Assembly (NCBI GenBank): GCA_029858465.1
Contig: JAOUEZ010000010.1
Location: forward strand, 1-17,952
Direction: 5' to 3'
Length of the DNA stretch: 17,952 nucleotides
Origin: Thermoplasmata archaeon
Lineage (GTDB): Archaea; Thermoplasmatota; Thermoplasmata; UBA10834; DTMW01
The notes beneath the pieces were generated by a model that had not been told where the DNA came from, did no database searches, and saw only the letters and a list, made by a program, of their open reading frames with translations. Within the stretch, counting starts at the first letter, position 1; every line of letters starts with the position of its first letter. Below, in pieces: positions 6,385 through 13,320 of this stretch. Both the position numbers and the translations under genes were made by a program.

Positions 6385-7647
6385 TCACGAGGCGATTTCG
6401 TTATCGCGCAATGTCTCATCGATCTCCTCTTTTGTCGGCACGATCTCATGGGCGAGCACGGCCCTGTTGAAATAGCGCTTGAACATGATCGGAGAAAGAG
6501 CGGTCAGAATGAAGGCTGTTAACACCAGGATGGAGAACATTGTAGGGTCGATGGTGCCATTATCAAATCCGACCTGAGAGATCACAAGCGCCATTTCACC
6601 CTTGCCGATCATCATGAATCCAATGGCGAGTGATTCGTTCTTCCCGAGTTTTGCGATTCTGGCGGGTATCAATGTTCCGATGATCTTGCCGCTTATTGCG
6701 ACAAAGAAAATGAAACAGAAGAGGAATATCACAGAGATATCTGAGCCGAACACCGCTCCGAAATCTACAGTGAATCCCATGAGCACGAAAAATATCGGGG
6801 CGAGGAAGCCGATCGTAATCCCTGAGAGGATATCTTCTACGCGGGTCCAGACCTTCAATCCGGTACCGGTCTCTCGGAGTATCATGCCCGCGATAAATGC
6901 TCCCATGAAGTCCGGCAATCCGACGAATCGTGCGAAGACTGCGAATCCAATCGCGACGCCAATCGCGATTGCGAAGGCCGCCTCACCGGTACGCATCCAT
7001 CTTAAAACGCGGTAAAGCTGGGGCACGATATACCTGCTGACCAAAAAAGCCAGAATGAAGAAAATTATGTATCCAATGGCAAGATATGCGACCTCGTTCG
7101 TCTGTGCTGTCTCGCTGTGAGTTCCCAATACTATACCGATAGCAAGCAGAAGGGCAATGTCGGTTATCACGGCCGCACTGACGATCCTGCTGCTTGTTTC
7201 CGTATGAAGAACTTCCATGTCCTTCAGAATCTTGATTGTCACAGGTAGCGCGGTCACGGCAACAGCTAGAGCCACGAACAACAGAACAGAGCCGCTGAGA
7301 CCGAACAGATAATTTCCCGCATAGACGAATACCATGGGGACTACTATGCCTGCTATCGCAATAGGTACCCCGATTTTCGATGACGCAATCAGTCTCTTCG
7401 GAGAGAATTCGAGCCCGATATGGAGCATCAACAGCAGAATACCGAGGTCCGCCAATCCTTGGATGAACTCATCCGTGTACATCGTGTTCAATTCGTTGAT
7501 AATCGCTCCGAGGACGAATGGGCCAAGTATGATCCCCGCGAGAAGCTCCCCGACAACCGGAGGCTGATTCACTCTTGTTACAAGCTCCCCCATAGCCTTT
7601 GCAACGGCGATTATCAGCAGAACGTAGACCAGGATCGAAATATCCAT
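6385..7647 (-). CDS. CPA2/KefB-type monovalent cation:proton antiporter
   Basis: A 420-residue, very hydrophobic protein with about 12 membrane helices. Family features are LADLGILLLMLHIGLEF near the fourth helix, VTALPVTIKILKDM, AAVITDIALLLAIG with the conserved membrane Asp, FMGAFIAGMIL, and the late FMMIGKGEMALVIS. These are typical of the Na+/H+ exchangers of the KefB/NapA group, which exchange Na+ or K+ for protons across the cytoplasmic membrane. No C-terminal RCK (TrkA-N) domain is attached, so nucleotide gating seen in KefB/KefC is absent unless supplied by another protein; the short tail is charged. Start: ATG 7647, with GTG 7653 as alternative two codons upstream. CATAAAC near 7675-7681 could be its TATA box with an almost leaderless mRNA. 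Which cation it carries cannot be told. Confidence 0.88.
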   Translation of the reverse strand: MDISILVYVLLIIAVAKAMGELVTRVNQPPVVGELLAGIILGPFVLGAIINELNTMYTDEFIQGLADLGILLLMLHIGLEFSPKRLIASSKIGVPIAIAGIVVPMVFVYAGNYLFGLSGSVLLFVALAVAVTALPVTIKILKDMEVLHTETSSRIVSAAVITDIALLLAIGIVLGTHSETAQTNEVAYLAIGYIIFFILAFLVSRYIVPQLYRVLRWMRTGEAAFAIAIGVAIGFAVFARFVGLPDFMGAFIAGMILRETGTGLKVWTRVEDILSGITIGFLAPIFFVLMGFTVDFGAVFGSDISVIFLFCFIFFVAISGKIIGTLIPARIAKLGKNESLAIGFMMIGKGEMALVISQVGFDNGTIDPTMFSILVLTAFILTALSPIMFKRYFNRAVLAHEIVPTKEEIDETLRDNEIAS

Positions 7648-7688
7648 CTGCACACCGGAATTGTCAAAGTGAACCGTTTATGACTTTG

Positions 7689-7695
7689 AAAAAAA
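7689..7695 (-). terminator. Oligo-T terminator after the MBF1 gene
   Basis: Seven consecutive Ts on the minus strand, about 50 nt past the MBF1 stop and before the antiporter promoter. This is the usual archaeal intrinsic terminator form; no stem is needed. Confidence 0.45.
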
Positions 7696-7744
7696 CCTAA
7701 TGTTATAGATTAATATTGCCATCAAATTATGACAGAGCGAAATC

Positions 7745-8242
7745 TCATTTTTTCTTGATGAAGTCTCCCAGGGTCATCCCCTGAGAATAGGCTCTTTTCT
7801 CGACTTTAACATCGGAGATTTTTTCCCTCAGGCTTATCTCGAGTTCATTTTCGAGCTTCCGTATGAGCTGATCATCGGGGTGCAGCTCGCCCCTCTCGAG
7901 AGAATGTATTACCGATAGTTTCTCATTGATCTTCGCTGCGAGCTCCTTCTTTGTCAGACGCTTCGAATTTCGTGCCCGCATTATCTTTTCCGCATAATCG
8001 GTGATCAGTGACTCCTCTGTATCCTGGGTATCGAAGACGTCCTTATAGAGGGGTCTGGCAGCCCTTCGCTCCAGCCGTTGGCTGACGACTGCGGGGCGGG
8101 AAGGCTGTGCTGCAGCCTTTTTGGTGACTTCGTCACCAAATCTTGCACAATTGGAGCAGACTTCCATTTGCGTGCCCTCGATCTTGACTTTCTTTAAAAA
8201 AGGCACTTTCTGGCCACACATTTCGCATTGCATTTGTGTCAT
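7745..8242 (-). CDS. Archaeal multiprotein bridging factor MBF1 (zinc ribbon plus HTH)
   Basis: A 165-residue protein with the archaeal MBF1 architecture. The N-terminal zinc ribbon has C6/C9 and C29/C32 (MQCEMCGQKVP...VCSNCARFG). A variable linker rich in Ala, Pro and Arg follows. The Cro/C1-type HTH lies at about residues 85-140 (ITDYAEKIMRARNSKRLTKK onward, then LSVIHSLERGELHPDD). The C-terminus is TLGDFIKKK, typical of the family. The protein is a helix-turn-helix factor thought to act with the translation and transcription machinery. ATG 8242 is chosen because the ribbon starts right after it and a TATA box at 8271-8280 would start the transcript about 8 nt upstream; the open frame extends a further 26 codons to 8320, across the promoter. 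PAN is divergent. Confidence 0.9.
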   Translation of the reverse strand: MTQMQCEMCGQKVPFLKKVKIEGTQMEVCSNCARFGDEVTKKAAAQPSRPAVVSQRLERRAARPLYKDVFDTQDTEESLITDYAEKIMRARNSKRLTKKELAAKINEKLSVIHSLERGELHPDDQLIRKLENELEISLREKISDVKVEKRAYSQGMTLGDFIKKK

Positions 8243-8270
8243 CGTAGTAAGTGATAAATAGAACACCCCG

Positions 8271-8280
8271 GCTATATAGC
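8271..8280. promoter_or_regulatory. Palindromic TATA box shared by PAN and MBF1
   Basis: GCTATATAGC is a perfect 10-bp palindrome between the two divergent genes. About 26 bp to the right is position 8302, giving PAN a ~21-nt leader that holds the SD AAGGAG (8308-8313). About 26 bp to the left is position 8250, giving MBF1 a ~8-nt leader. One TBP site could serve both directions. Confidence 0.6.
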
Positions 8281-8322
8281 TTATCGAACTGAATTTGCTC
8301 ATGCCAGAAGGAGTGTCCAAAC

Positions 8323-9561
8323 GTGGGACTTGACGATCTTGGAGCTTTTAAAGAGGAAAACAAACAGGATTCAATTGACGAGTTCATGAAACGCATTTCT
8401 ATGCTCGAAGAGAGGAACCTCGAACTCGTCGAAGAGGCACGTAGAGTAGAGGGCGAGAAGAGGTTCGTCGAGGGCGAGTTGCTAAGGCTCCAAAAGGAGC
8501 TGAAGAGATTAAAGGCGGAACTTGAAAGACTGAAAGCCCCGCCCCTCATCATAGGCCAGATAAAGGATGTGCTCTCCGACGGCCGCGTTGTCGTGAAGAG
8601 CTCGACCGGCCCTGATTTCATTGTCAACATATCGGACTATGTCCCGAAGGATAACGTCGAGGTCGGCGCCAGAGTCGCGCTGAACAAGCAAACCCTTGCA
8701 GTCATGGGCGTGTTGCCCCCGTCGCTCGACCCTGTCGTTGTCGGCGCGGAGATAATCGAGAAGCCCGAGACGACTTACAAGGATATCGGAGGGCTCGAGC
8801 CGGAGATAATCGAGGTCAGAGAGGCTGTAGAGGACCCACTGCTGAGACCTGAGCTTTACAAGAAAGTAGGGATCGATCCGCCCAAGGGCGTCCTATTAGT
8901 CGGTCCCCCCGGCACTGGAAAGACTTTGCTGGCAAAAGCGGTAGCCCAGCAGACTCATGCCACCTTCATCAGGTTCGTTGGATCCGAGCTCGTACAGAAA
9001 TACATCGGCGAAGGAGCGAGGCTCGTCAGGGAGCTGTTCGACCTCGCGAGACAGAAAGCCCCGAGCATAGTCTTCATCGACGAGCTTGACAGCATCGGCG
9101 CGAAGAGGCTTGACATGGCTACATCGGGCGACAGAGAAGTCCAGAGGACGCTGATGCAGCTCCTTGCGGAGCTGGACGGCTTCAACCCGCTCGGCGATGT
9201 GAAGATCATCGGCGCGACGAACAGGCCGGACATCCTGGACGAGGCGTTGCTTAGGCCAGGGCGATTCGACAGGATAATCGATATACCGATACCGAACGTG
9301 GAATCGAGGACAGAGATATTCAAGATACACATGCGCAGGATGAACATCGATGACACTGTAGAATCATCCGAGCTCGCAGCCAAAACTGAAGGAGCAACGG
9401 GCGCGGAAATCAAGGCGATCTGCACGGAGTCGGGAATGTTCGCAATAAGGGACAACAGAGACACCGTCGGCATGCCAGACTTTGAAAAGGCGATAACGAA
9501 GGTCATGCACCAGGGCGACGAGATCGGAAAACCTCAGGAATCCGGCCCGATGTTCGCCTGA
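8323..9561 (+). CDS. pan: Proteasome-activating nucleotidase (PAN)
   Basis: A 412-residue AAA+ ATPase that forms the hexameric ring unfolding proteins and feeding them into the 20S proteasome. Domains: N-terminal coiled coil (~15-72, many Glu/Arg/Leu heptads), OB-like domain (~75-125, with PPLIIGQIKDVL and GRVVVKSSTGPDFIVN), and AAA+ core. Walker A GPPGTGKT is at 194-201, Walker B with IVFIDELD at 249-256, then ATNRPDILDEALLRPGRFDR with the arginine finger region. The C-terminus ends in MFA, a Phe-variant of the HbYX motif that docks into the proteasome alpha ring. The GTG start is supported by AAGGAG 9 nt upstream and by family length. No proteasome subunit gene lies in the window. Confidence 0.95.
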   Translation: MGLDDLGAFKEENKQDSIDEFMKRISMLEERNLELVEEARRVEGEKRFVEGELLRLQKELKRLKAELERLKAPPLIIGQIKDVLSDGRVVVKSSTGPDFIVNISDYVPKDNVEVGARVALNKQTLAVMGVLPPSLDPVVVGAEIIEKPETTYKDIGGLEPEIIEVREAVEDPLLRPELYKKVGIDPPKGVLLVGPPGTGKTLLAKAVAQQTHATFIRFVGSELVQKYIGEGARLVRELFDLARQKAPSIVFIDELDSIGAKRLDMATSGDREVQRTLMQLLAELDGFNPLGDVKIIGATNRPDILDEALLRPGRFDRIIDIPIPNVESRTEIFKIHMRRMNIDDTVESSELAAKTEGATGAEIKAICTESGMFAIRDNRDTVGMPDFEKAITKVMHQGDEIGKPQESGPMFA

Positions 9562-9576
9562 ACAAGCAGGCCGGAA

Positions 9577-9720
9577 TCAAACCTCAATTTCCTTTTCTAT
9601 CACAAATGCCCCGATATATTGGCATCTCTTGCAGTGATACTTATAGCCAGTAATCAGCCCGGCCTCATAATACAAGTCGCTTGAGCCGCACTGAGGACAG
9701 GTCAGGATCTTCTTCTTCAT
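9577..9720 (-). CDS. Small zinc-ribbon protein (47 aa)
   Basis: A 47-residue protein built almost entirely from one zinc ribbon: MKKKILTCPQCGSSDLYYEA, then GYKYHCKRCQYIGAFVIEKE. Cysteines are at C8, C11, C27 and C30. This two-knuckle layout is common in archaeal transcription-related and RNA-related small proteins, but I cannot assign a family. The ATG at 9720 fits the compact domain; the frame stays open upstream to GTG 9783, which would overlap the GPN gene by 23 nt and add an unlikely hydrophobic leader. No SD is visible, so it may be translated from the GPN transcript or a short leaderless one. It converges on PAN with a 15-base gap. Confidence 0.65.
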   Translation of the reverse strand: MKKKILTCPQCGSSDLYYEAGLITGYKYHCKRCQYIGAFVIEKEIEV

Positions 9721-9760
9721 GGAACAGAATAGCATCGAACCCGTCAAAAGGATTCCGATT

Positions 9761-10537
9761 TCATCTGGGTTCCAGGTCCTCACCGCCCATCGTGATTTCC
9801 TGAATGAAGTCGTAAATATCTTCTATCCCCGTCATGGTCTCCGAGGAAACGAATTCGACTTGCCCCCGCCCACCGATCGTCGTTTCGATCGCCTTGAGCA
9901 ACTCGATGCTGACCTGATTCTGCGCGCCGCTGACCTGTTCCGTGAGAGAATTCTGGAGATTGTAGAAATCGGCGGACCATGATTGAATCCTCTCGATCTC
10001 TTCCTCGGACAGCAGATCGGATTTGGATATCATTGTGAGCATGGGAATCGAGAGTCGGAAGTTTGTTGTTATTGCGAGCAGCAGGGATGATACGAAGCCG
10101 TTCGGATTTCTCGCGAGCATCGGGTCCATCAGGAAGCACATCAAAGACTTGTCCTTTCCGAAACATTCGATGATCTTATTACTGCTTTCCCTGAAGGTGA
10201 ATAGTTCAAGCTGGCCAGGCGTGTCGAACACGATGTAATCGGTCTCGAACTCGTCGATGACTTTCTTGACCTCCGGTGCATTCAGCGCAAGGAGGTCCGC
10301 CGCCGCTATCTGTGCTCCGTTCGGGCCGAGACCGTATTCGTCCATGATATCGCGCAGCTTCACCCATTCCCGTATATCGATATCGGATTCGTAAGGAAGC
10401 GCCTCTGCCCCCGGGTCGAGATTGACGAGAACACTGTCATATCCCTGGGTCTCGAGCCATTGATCGAACGCACTAGTCAGAGTACTCTTGCCGCATCCTG
10501 CGGTGCCTGCAAAATAGACGTTGACCGATTCTTCCAA
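9761..10537 (-). CDS. GPN-loop GTPase
   Basis: A 258-residue P-loop protein of the GPN family, dimeric GTPases related to eukaryotic GPN1/XAB1, which helps RNA polymerase II assembly and nuclear import; the archaeal role is unclear. Motifs: P-loop GTAGCGKST (11-19), a DPGAE segment, the defining Gly-Pro-Asn within GLGPNGA (GPN at 71-73), G3 VFDTPGQ (103-109), and G4 SKSD (171-174). The C-terminal part carries a glycine-rich VEFVSSETM segment equivalent to the guanine-recognising loop. TTG 10537 is preferred to GTG 10561 because GAGGG (10546-10550) lies 8 nt before the TTG and it places the P-loop close to the N-terminus as in the family. It lies 30 nt downstream of the tRNA-Lys gene on the same strand. 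Confidence 0.9.
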   Translation of the reverse strand: MEESVNVYFAGTAGCGKSTLTSAFDQWLETQGYDSVLVNLDPGAEALPYESDIDIREWVKLRDIMDEYGLGPNGAQIAAADLLALNAPEVKKVIDEFETDYIVFDTPGQLELFTFRESSNKIIECFGKDKSLMCFLMDPMLARNPNGFVSSLLLAITTNFRLSIPMLTMISKSDLLSEEEIERIQSWSADFYNLQNSLTEQVSGAQNQVSIELLKAIETTIGGRGQVEFVSSETMTGIEDIYDFIQEITMGGEDLEPR

Positions 10538-10581
10538 TGCGCGCACCCTCGTGATATGCACACCGAGCGGGCCTGAAGGGA

Positions 10582-10605
10582 TTTTCGGGCGTCTTTGAAA
10601 CGCCT
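10582..10605 (-). other. Non-canonical tRNA intron in the T-loop (59/60), 24 nt
   Basis: Between A59 and T60. The BHB is exact: central helix TTCG (54-57) with CGAA of the intron; 3-nt bulges AA^A and AA^T; inner hairpin GGCGT/ACGCC with a 7-nt loop; outer helix the T-stem AAGGG/CCCTT. Cutting after the second base of each bulge restores TTCGAAT. Confidence 0.88.
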
Positions 10606-10627
10606 TTCGAACCCTTGGCCAATCGGT

Positions 10628-10649
10628 CTCTCTTCCCCCTTTCAGGGAT
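10628..10649 (-). other. Canonical tRNA intron at 37/38, 22 nt
   Basis: Between A37 and A38. Central helix CTCT (32-35) pairs with AGAG of the intron; bulges TA^A and AG^A; inner stem TCCC/GGGA with a 7-nt loop; outer helix the anticodon stem. This is the standard archaeal splicing-endonuclease substrate. Confidence 0.92.
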
Positions 10650-10710
10650 TAAGAGCCGATTGCTCTACCTGTCTGAGCTACAGGCCCGCAAACGCTCGTA
10701 ATATATGGTC

Positions 10711-10720
10711 TATAATAAAA
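10711..10720 (-). promoter_or_regulatory. Candidate TATA box of the tRNA-Lys gene
   Basis: TTTTATTATA on the minus strand, centred about 28 nt before the tRNA 5' end. A second AT-rich stretch (10701-10706) is closer than archaeal spacing allows. The rest of 10721-10859 shows no gene, only AT-rich spacer before the permease. Confidence 0.5.
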
Positions 10721-10859
10721 CTATCGAAGCAGATATGCAATTGGCCAGAAGATGAAATGATGCCCCTTTTCTGGACGAAATATCCGATCTGAATTGACAA
10801 TTGAGATGGTGCGAAAGCATTATTTCGTCATCGATGTTCGGCCTGCCTAGATCGGTTAG

Positions 10860-11738
10860 ATGTTCGAGACATGGTTCCTGTTGGCGATCTTCGCGGCACT
10901 CATGTATGGCACTGGGCAGACCGTTCTCAAGAGCGTCCTCGGAAATATCTCCGTGGCGAGGATGATCGTCATCAATTTCATCGTCTCGATGCCCATCTAT
11001 ATTTTCTTCTTGACATCATCCACGCTGATTCTCGACATTGGCCAATACGGCCTGATTGCGATATTCATCGGAATAGCGGCGGCCTTTCTTGGCAGGGCAG
11101 GATACTACACTTACATGGAAGCCTTAGAGAGCGGCCCCGTGACCATAGTCGGCAGCATAACCGCGGCATATCCCGCGATCATCGCAATACTCGCGATCAC
11201 AATACTTGGGGAGACGATAACCATGACCCAAGGAATAGGGATAGCAATCGTCATTGCGGGGATTGTGGCACTGTCGTACTCGAGGAGGGGTTCGGAAGCT
11301 GATAAATCGTTCACTGACCGATCAAAATTTTTCTGCGTTGTCACACTCGCGCTTTGGGGCGTCTGGGGGCTTTTCGTAAAAATTGCACTTGATGCCATGC
11401 CTACGATACTCTATCTCGGGTTGTACACATTCGCTCTGCCGACGGTTCTATTCGGATATCTGGGGATGAAACGCATCAAAATAAGGGACAATCTGCCCAT
11501 GTGGTCGGTCCCAGTCATCATCGCGATCATCTCAGTAATGATTGCACAGATAGGAATCTGCGCCGACTCCACGGCTGTTTCTCTGGGACCCGCATCGATA
11601 GTCTTTCCCCTCGTCGCCGCCTATCCGATAATCACAATCGTCGAGGCGCAATTCTTCCTGAAGGAGAGGCTGAAGATAAGGGAAATGCTAATAGTGCTGT
11701 TGGTGGTCCTGGGAATCATTTTGGTATCCACTGTATGA
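10860..11738 (+). CDS. EamA/DMT-superfamily permease
   Basis: A 292-residue integral membrane protein with ten predicted helices in two EamA repeats (about 1-140 and 158-292). Typical signatures: LYGTGQ-like opening (MYGTGQTVLK), the GPVTIVGSITAAYPAIIAIL segment near the end of repeat one followed by a GETIT turn, and in repeat two LGPASIVFPLVAAYPIITIV followed by an LKERLKIRE turn. Members of this superfamily move amino acids, sugars, nucleotides or metabolites across the cytoplasmic membrane; the substrate cannot be read from sequence. A short charged loop (about 140-155) separates the halves. ATG 10860 has no SD. The gene ends 91 nt before the MBL-fold gene. Confidence 0.85.
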   Translation: MFETWFLLAIFAALMYGTGQTVLKSVLGNISVARMIVINFIVSMPIYIFFLTSSTLILDIGQYGLIAIFIGIAAAFLGRAGYYTYMEALESGPVTIVGSITAAYPAIIAILAITILGETITMTQGIGIAIVIAGIVALSYSRRGSEADKSFTDRSKFFCVVTLALWGVWGLFVKIALDAMPTILYLGLYTFALPTVLFGYLGMKRIKIRDNLPMWSVPVIIAIISVMIAQIGICADSTAVSLGPASIVFPLVAAYPIITIVEAQFFLKERLKIREMLIVLLVVLGIILVSTV

Positions 11739-11829
11739 AGTGAGTCCGTTTTCTCGTCCCGACAATAAAAGATATTACCCGCTGTTCACTATAGAGATTG
11801 AAATCCTCCGGAGCGGTGGGACTCCAACC

Positions 11830-12594
11830 ATGGAAGTCGCTTTTCTCGGGAGCAGCAGCAGTGGCAATTCTACGCTAATATCCAGTGAGGACTCTATGAT
11901 CCTCATCGATGCGGGCCTTTCTTCGAGGGAGATGGAGAGGCGCCTCGAGTTCCTCGGATATTCTTCTGCGGACATCGATGCGATTGTGCTGACGCACGAG
12001 CACAGCGATCACTGCAAGGGCGCGGGGATATTCGCGAGGAAATTCGATATTCCCGTAAGGGCAAATCCACCGACGTTCGCAATGTCGCCCATCGGGAATG
12101 TCAGATTCGAGGAGTTCATCACTCAGGAAGAATTCTGCATCGGGAACTTTCGAATGATGGCCTTCCCGATCCCTCACAATGCGGTCGAGCCAGTATGCTT
12201 CTCCATTACCGATGGGAATCATCGAATCGGATTCGCGACCGATCTGGGCAGAATCACAAAGCTTGTCAATAATGTGCTTTTCGACAAGGACCTCCTGATA
12301 ATCGAGGCGAACCACGACGAGGCGATGCTGCGGAACGGCAGCTATCCGGAATTCCTGAAGAAGAACATATCATCATCGAACGGCCATTTGTCGAATCGGC
12401 AGACAGCCCTTGCAGTATCTGAACTTGTCACGGAGAGGACCCAGGGAGTTTTCCTAGTGCACTTGAGCGAGGAGAACAACACCCCGGAAAAGGCCGAGCA
12501 CGAAGTTAAATCGATAATGGCGAGAAAGCTGAAGTCGACAAAGGTGCGCGCGGCCGAAAGATATAGGGTTACTGAGCCAGTATCATTGATTTGA
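11830..12594 (+). CDS. Metallo-beta-lactamase-fold hydrolase (YycJ/COG1235-like)
   Basis: A 254-residue protein with the complete metal-binding set: GSSSSGNST near the N-terminus, Asp in LIDAGLS, HEHSDH at 56-61 (HxHxDH), H115 in PHNAVEP, D137 in FATDLG, and a further His in EANHDE (161). Length, the SSSSGNS strand and the PHNAVEP segment point to the YycJ/WalJ-like group of COG1235 rather than to RNase Z or beta-lactamases. Bacterial members are linked to DNA processing, but the archaeal substrate is unknown. ATG 11830 begins directly at the first beta strand; the frame is open back to GTG 11740 but those 30 residues look like untranslated leader, and AATAAAAGATA near 11764 may be its TATA box. 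The 3' end overlaps the GINS gene tail to tail by 12 bases. Confidence 0.85.
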   Translation: MEVAFLGSSSSGNSTLISSEDSMILIDAGLSSREMERRLEFLGYSSADIDAIVLTHEHSDHCKGAGIFARKFDIPVRANPPTFAMSPIGNVRFEEFITQEEFCIGNFRMMAFPIPHNAVEPVCFSITDGNHRIGFATDLGRITKLVNNVLFDKDLLIIEANHDEAMLRNGSYPEFLKKNISSSNGHLSNRQTALAVSELVTERTQGVFLVHLSEENNTPEKAEHEVKSIMARKLKSTKVRAAERYRVTEPVSLI

Positions 12595-13260
12595 TGCTTT
12601 AATCTCAATCGCCTTATTGTTGCGCAGCAGAATATTCGCGATATTTTTCGGAAGGCTGACAACGTCTTCTTTCATGAGCTGATAATTCTTGTCTGCGCCT
12701 GCGAAAGTCGGAAGATCCTCGAGAACTCGGATGAGAATCATGTTCCCGTTCTCGGAATCGGATTTTGCAGGTCGCGGCTCCTCTTGTACCTGCGCCTCTT
12801 CTTCTTGACAGGATGGCTCTGCCTCTTTAGATACAGCTGGCTTCTCGGACTTTTTTTCCTCGCATTCCGGCGTCATCGTCTTTTTCCTGTGATCGATGAA
12901 GAAATCCTTGATTATTTTGAACGCCTCATGCTCCTCCGGCGTTGCATTGTCAAGTCGCGGCTCGGCCCCGAAGGCGGTGTTCATCGCCATCAGGGCTATT
13001 TTGCGCATCCTGATCTCGTAAATGCCGGAACTCTTCTCTTTGGCTGTCTTCAGCTGGCTAAGCAGCATGCCGGAAATGTCTGCACGGGTCTTGTCCTCCG
13101 AGCAACGCTGCTCTATAGCATCCAGATAATTAGCTACCCTGACGTAGAAATCGGGAGATACCTTCGAGAGAGTCTGCAGCTTGGACTCCTGTCTGTAAAT
13201 AGACATCAAATCCTCATAAGTCATCTCGAATCTCTTTGCCATCCGATTGCCTGATAACAT
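12583..13260 (-). CDS. GINS complex subunit, Gins51 type
   Basis: A 225-residue replication protein. The helical A domain is N-terminal (about 10-110): MTYEDLMSIYRQESKLQTL, SPDFYVRVANYLDAI, IYEIRMRKIALMAMN, then a TPEEHEAFKIIKDFF helix. A low-complexity Glu/Pro/Lys linker (~118-160) follows. The small B domain is C-terminal (~170-222): ILIRVLEDLPTFAGADKNY, then LPKNIANILLRNNKAIEI. The order A-then-B is that of Gins51 (Sld5/Psf1 group); the B-then-A order would be Gins23. GINS links the MCM helicase and the Cdc45/GAN (RecJ-like) protein in the archaeal CMG helicase. ATG 13260 is the first start after the predicted transcript start near 13269; ATG 13242 is the alternative, giving MAKRFEMTYEDL. 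It is divergent from the DUF167 gene. Confidence 0.88.
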   Translation of the reverse strand: MLSGNRMAKRFEMTYEDLMSIYRQESKLQTLSKVSPDFYVRVANYLDAIEQRCSEDKTRADISGMLLSQLKTAKEKSSGIYEIRMRKIALMAMNTAFGAEPRLDNATPEEHEAFKIIKDFFIDHRKKTMTPECEEKKSEKPAVSKEAEPSCQEEEAQVQEEPRPAKSDSENGNMILIRVLEDLPTFAGADKNYQLMKEDVVSLPKNIANILLRNNKAIEIKASNQ

Positions 13261-13289
13261 TCCGGATTCTTAGCACTTTTCTAACCCAC

Positions 13290-13300
13290 TCGATAAATAC
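13290..13300. promoter_or_regulatory. Candidate bidirectional TATA element for GINS and DUF167 genes
   Basis: The plus strand reads CGATAAATACG and the minus strand CGTATTTATCG. Spacing of about 26 bp puts the plus transcript start at the ATG 13321 (leaderless) and the minus start near 13269. There is no other AT-rich box of this quality in the 60-base gap. Confidence 0.5.
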
Positions 13301-13320
13301 GATAGAACCAATTACATTAA

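Larger units (their letters stand above)
10568..10687 (-). tRNA. tRNA-Lys (anticodon CTT) with two introns
   Basis: The 120-nt gene folds to a 74-nt mature tRNA once two segments are removed. Acceptor GGGCCTG/CAGGCCC with discriminator G; U8-A9; D-stem GCTC/GAGC with a GG-containing loop; anticodon stem ATCGG/CCGAT around loop CTCTTAA (anticodon CTT); variable loop TGGCC; T-stem AAGGG/CCCTT around a 7-nt T-loop TTCGAAT. The first intron is at 37/38, the second at 59/60 within the T-loop. Every stem pairs perfectly after removal. CCA is not encoded. A standard scan allowing only 37/38 introns would miss or misfold it. The G73 and the sequence fit archaeal lysine tRNAs. Confidence 0.92.

Noticed and set aside
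8243..8320. 26-residue extension of MBF1 upstream of ATG 8242
   Set aside because: It would run through the palindromic TATA box, and MBF1 normally starts just before its zinc ribbon.
9719..9982. Plus-strand ORF of 87 codons over the GPN gene end
   Set aside because: It is antisense to the GPN GTPase and zinc ribbon, both with clear motifs, and its product has no recognisable features.
10595..10792. Plus-strand ORF of 65 codons across the tRNA
   Set aside because: It runs antisense through a well-folded tRNA gene with introns, has no SD, and has no family signature.
11740..11829. N-terminal extension of the MBL-fold protein from GTG 11740
   Set aside because: The family starts at the first beta strand (MEVAFLGSSSSGNS). 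The added 30 residues look like leader, with an AT-rich promoter-like patch inside.
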